In this document: positions 22,741-22,850 of the stretch, piece by piece | Layout of the letters: every line of letters starts with the position of its first letter | How positions within the stretch are numbered: the stretch's first letter is position 1 | Assembly: GCA_039812545.1 (NCBI GenBank) | Contig: JBDIAR010000027.1 | Span: 1 to 22,850, forward strand | From: JBDIAR01 sp039812545 | GTDB taxonomy: Bacteria > Actinomycetota > Actinomycetes > Actinomycetales > Dermatophilaceae | DNA length: 22,850 nucleotides | Direction: 5' to 3' | The notes under the pieces: model-generated | What the model saw: the letters and a program-made list of their open reading frames with translations, nothing else | Told to the model about the DNA's origin: nothing | Databases searched by the model: none | Made by a program: the position numbers and the translations under genes

Positions 22741-22850
22741 CCGTCCTTCGGATATGCCGTGCACCCGGTCGTCGGTGGCCCCCACTCATGCGGCATCGGT
22801 ATGCCGTTGTGCCGGGTACCAGCGGACGCCGCCCCCGCCGTCTCCGTCGT
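22741..22850 (-). other. Right-edge region upstream of mrp, no gene assigned
   Basis: No gene can be supported here. On the minus strand one frame is open from the right edge to a TAA at 22733-22731, just ahead of the mrp start, with mostly G/C third positions, so it might be the tail of a further gene upstream. Its residues are low in complexity and match no family I recognise. One copy of GTATGCC lies at 22799-22805. Confidence 0.3.

Noticed and set aside
22731..22850. Partial gene on the minus strand at the right edge
   Set aside because: About 39 codons of low-complexity residues with no recognisable family; too little to call a gene.

Overview
The window is chromosomal DNA from a high-GC actinomycete. 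The evidence is dense GC-rich coding with GTG starts, many starts that look leaderless, an ECF sigma factor/zinc anti-sigma/HtrA/TatB cluster, a DUF3117 micro-protein and a full set of actinobacterial DAP (lysine/peptidoglycan) genes. Gene content and order resemble the Mycobacterium tuberculosis stretch from dapD/dapE (Rv1201c/Rv1202) through the LOG protein, tagA, DUF3117, the O-methyltransferase, sigE, rseA, htrA, tatB and mrp (Rv1229c). Other genes fit a member of the Micrococcales (Intrasporangiaceae/Dermatophilaceae-like) better than a mycobacterium, but that placement is inference.

Layout. Positions 1-1721: a TetR-type repressor (left end cut off) divergent from a membrane protein coupled to a NUDIX hydrolase. 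1787-5477: translational GTPase TypA/BipA, a BenE-type transporter and a flavin-reductase-like protein. 5576-8513: ferredoxin FdxA with a good promoter, overlapping DapC, then citrate synthase. 8529-12745: a membrane-anchored transglycosylase-like protein and DapD on the minus strand, back-to-back with DapE, then a LOG protein and a DivIVA-like membrane protein. 12758-15818: 3-methyladenine glycosylase overlapping a PIG-V-like mannosyltransferase, a convergent enoyl-CoA hydratase/isomerase and DUF3117. 15916-18122: leucyl aminopeptidase convergent with an O-methyltransferase. 18141-21564: the envelope-stress unit sigE-rseA-htrA, then tatB. 21595-22725: Mrp/ApbC on the minus strand. No stretch longer than 300 bases lacks a gene. 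I saw no tRNA, rRNA, CRISPR array, insertion sequence or phage gene.

How it works together. DapC, DapD and DapE are three successive steps of the succinylase route to meso-diaminopimelate. SigE, RseA and HtrA form a stress-sensing and proteolysis circuit at the membrane, with two ECF-like promoter candidates ahead of sigE that suggest autoregulation. Most other genes are housekeeping.

The most unusual signal is not a gene. The non-palindromic heptamer GGCATAC/GTATGCC occurs 47 times, roughly twentyfold over a simple composition estimate. It is about evenly split between orientations, occurs in all coding registers and also between genes. The rare Ile codon ATA appears in frame only inside it. 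This looks like selection on DNA rather than protein. I know of no described function for it. Secondary points are a palindrome covering the mrp start, an Mrp without its C-terminal CxxC, and consistent 6-8 base spacing of -10-like elements before start codons.
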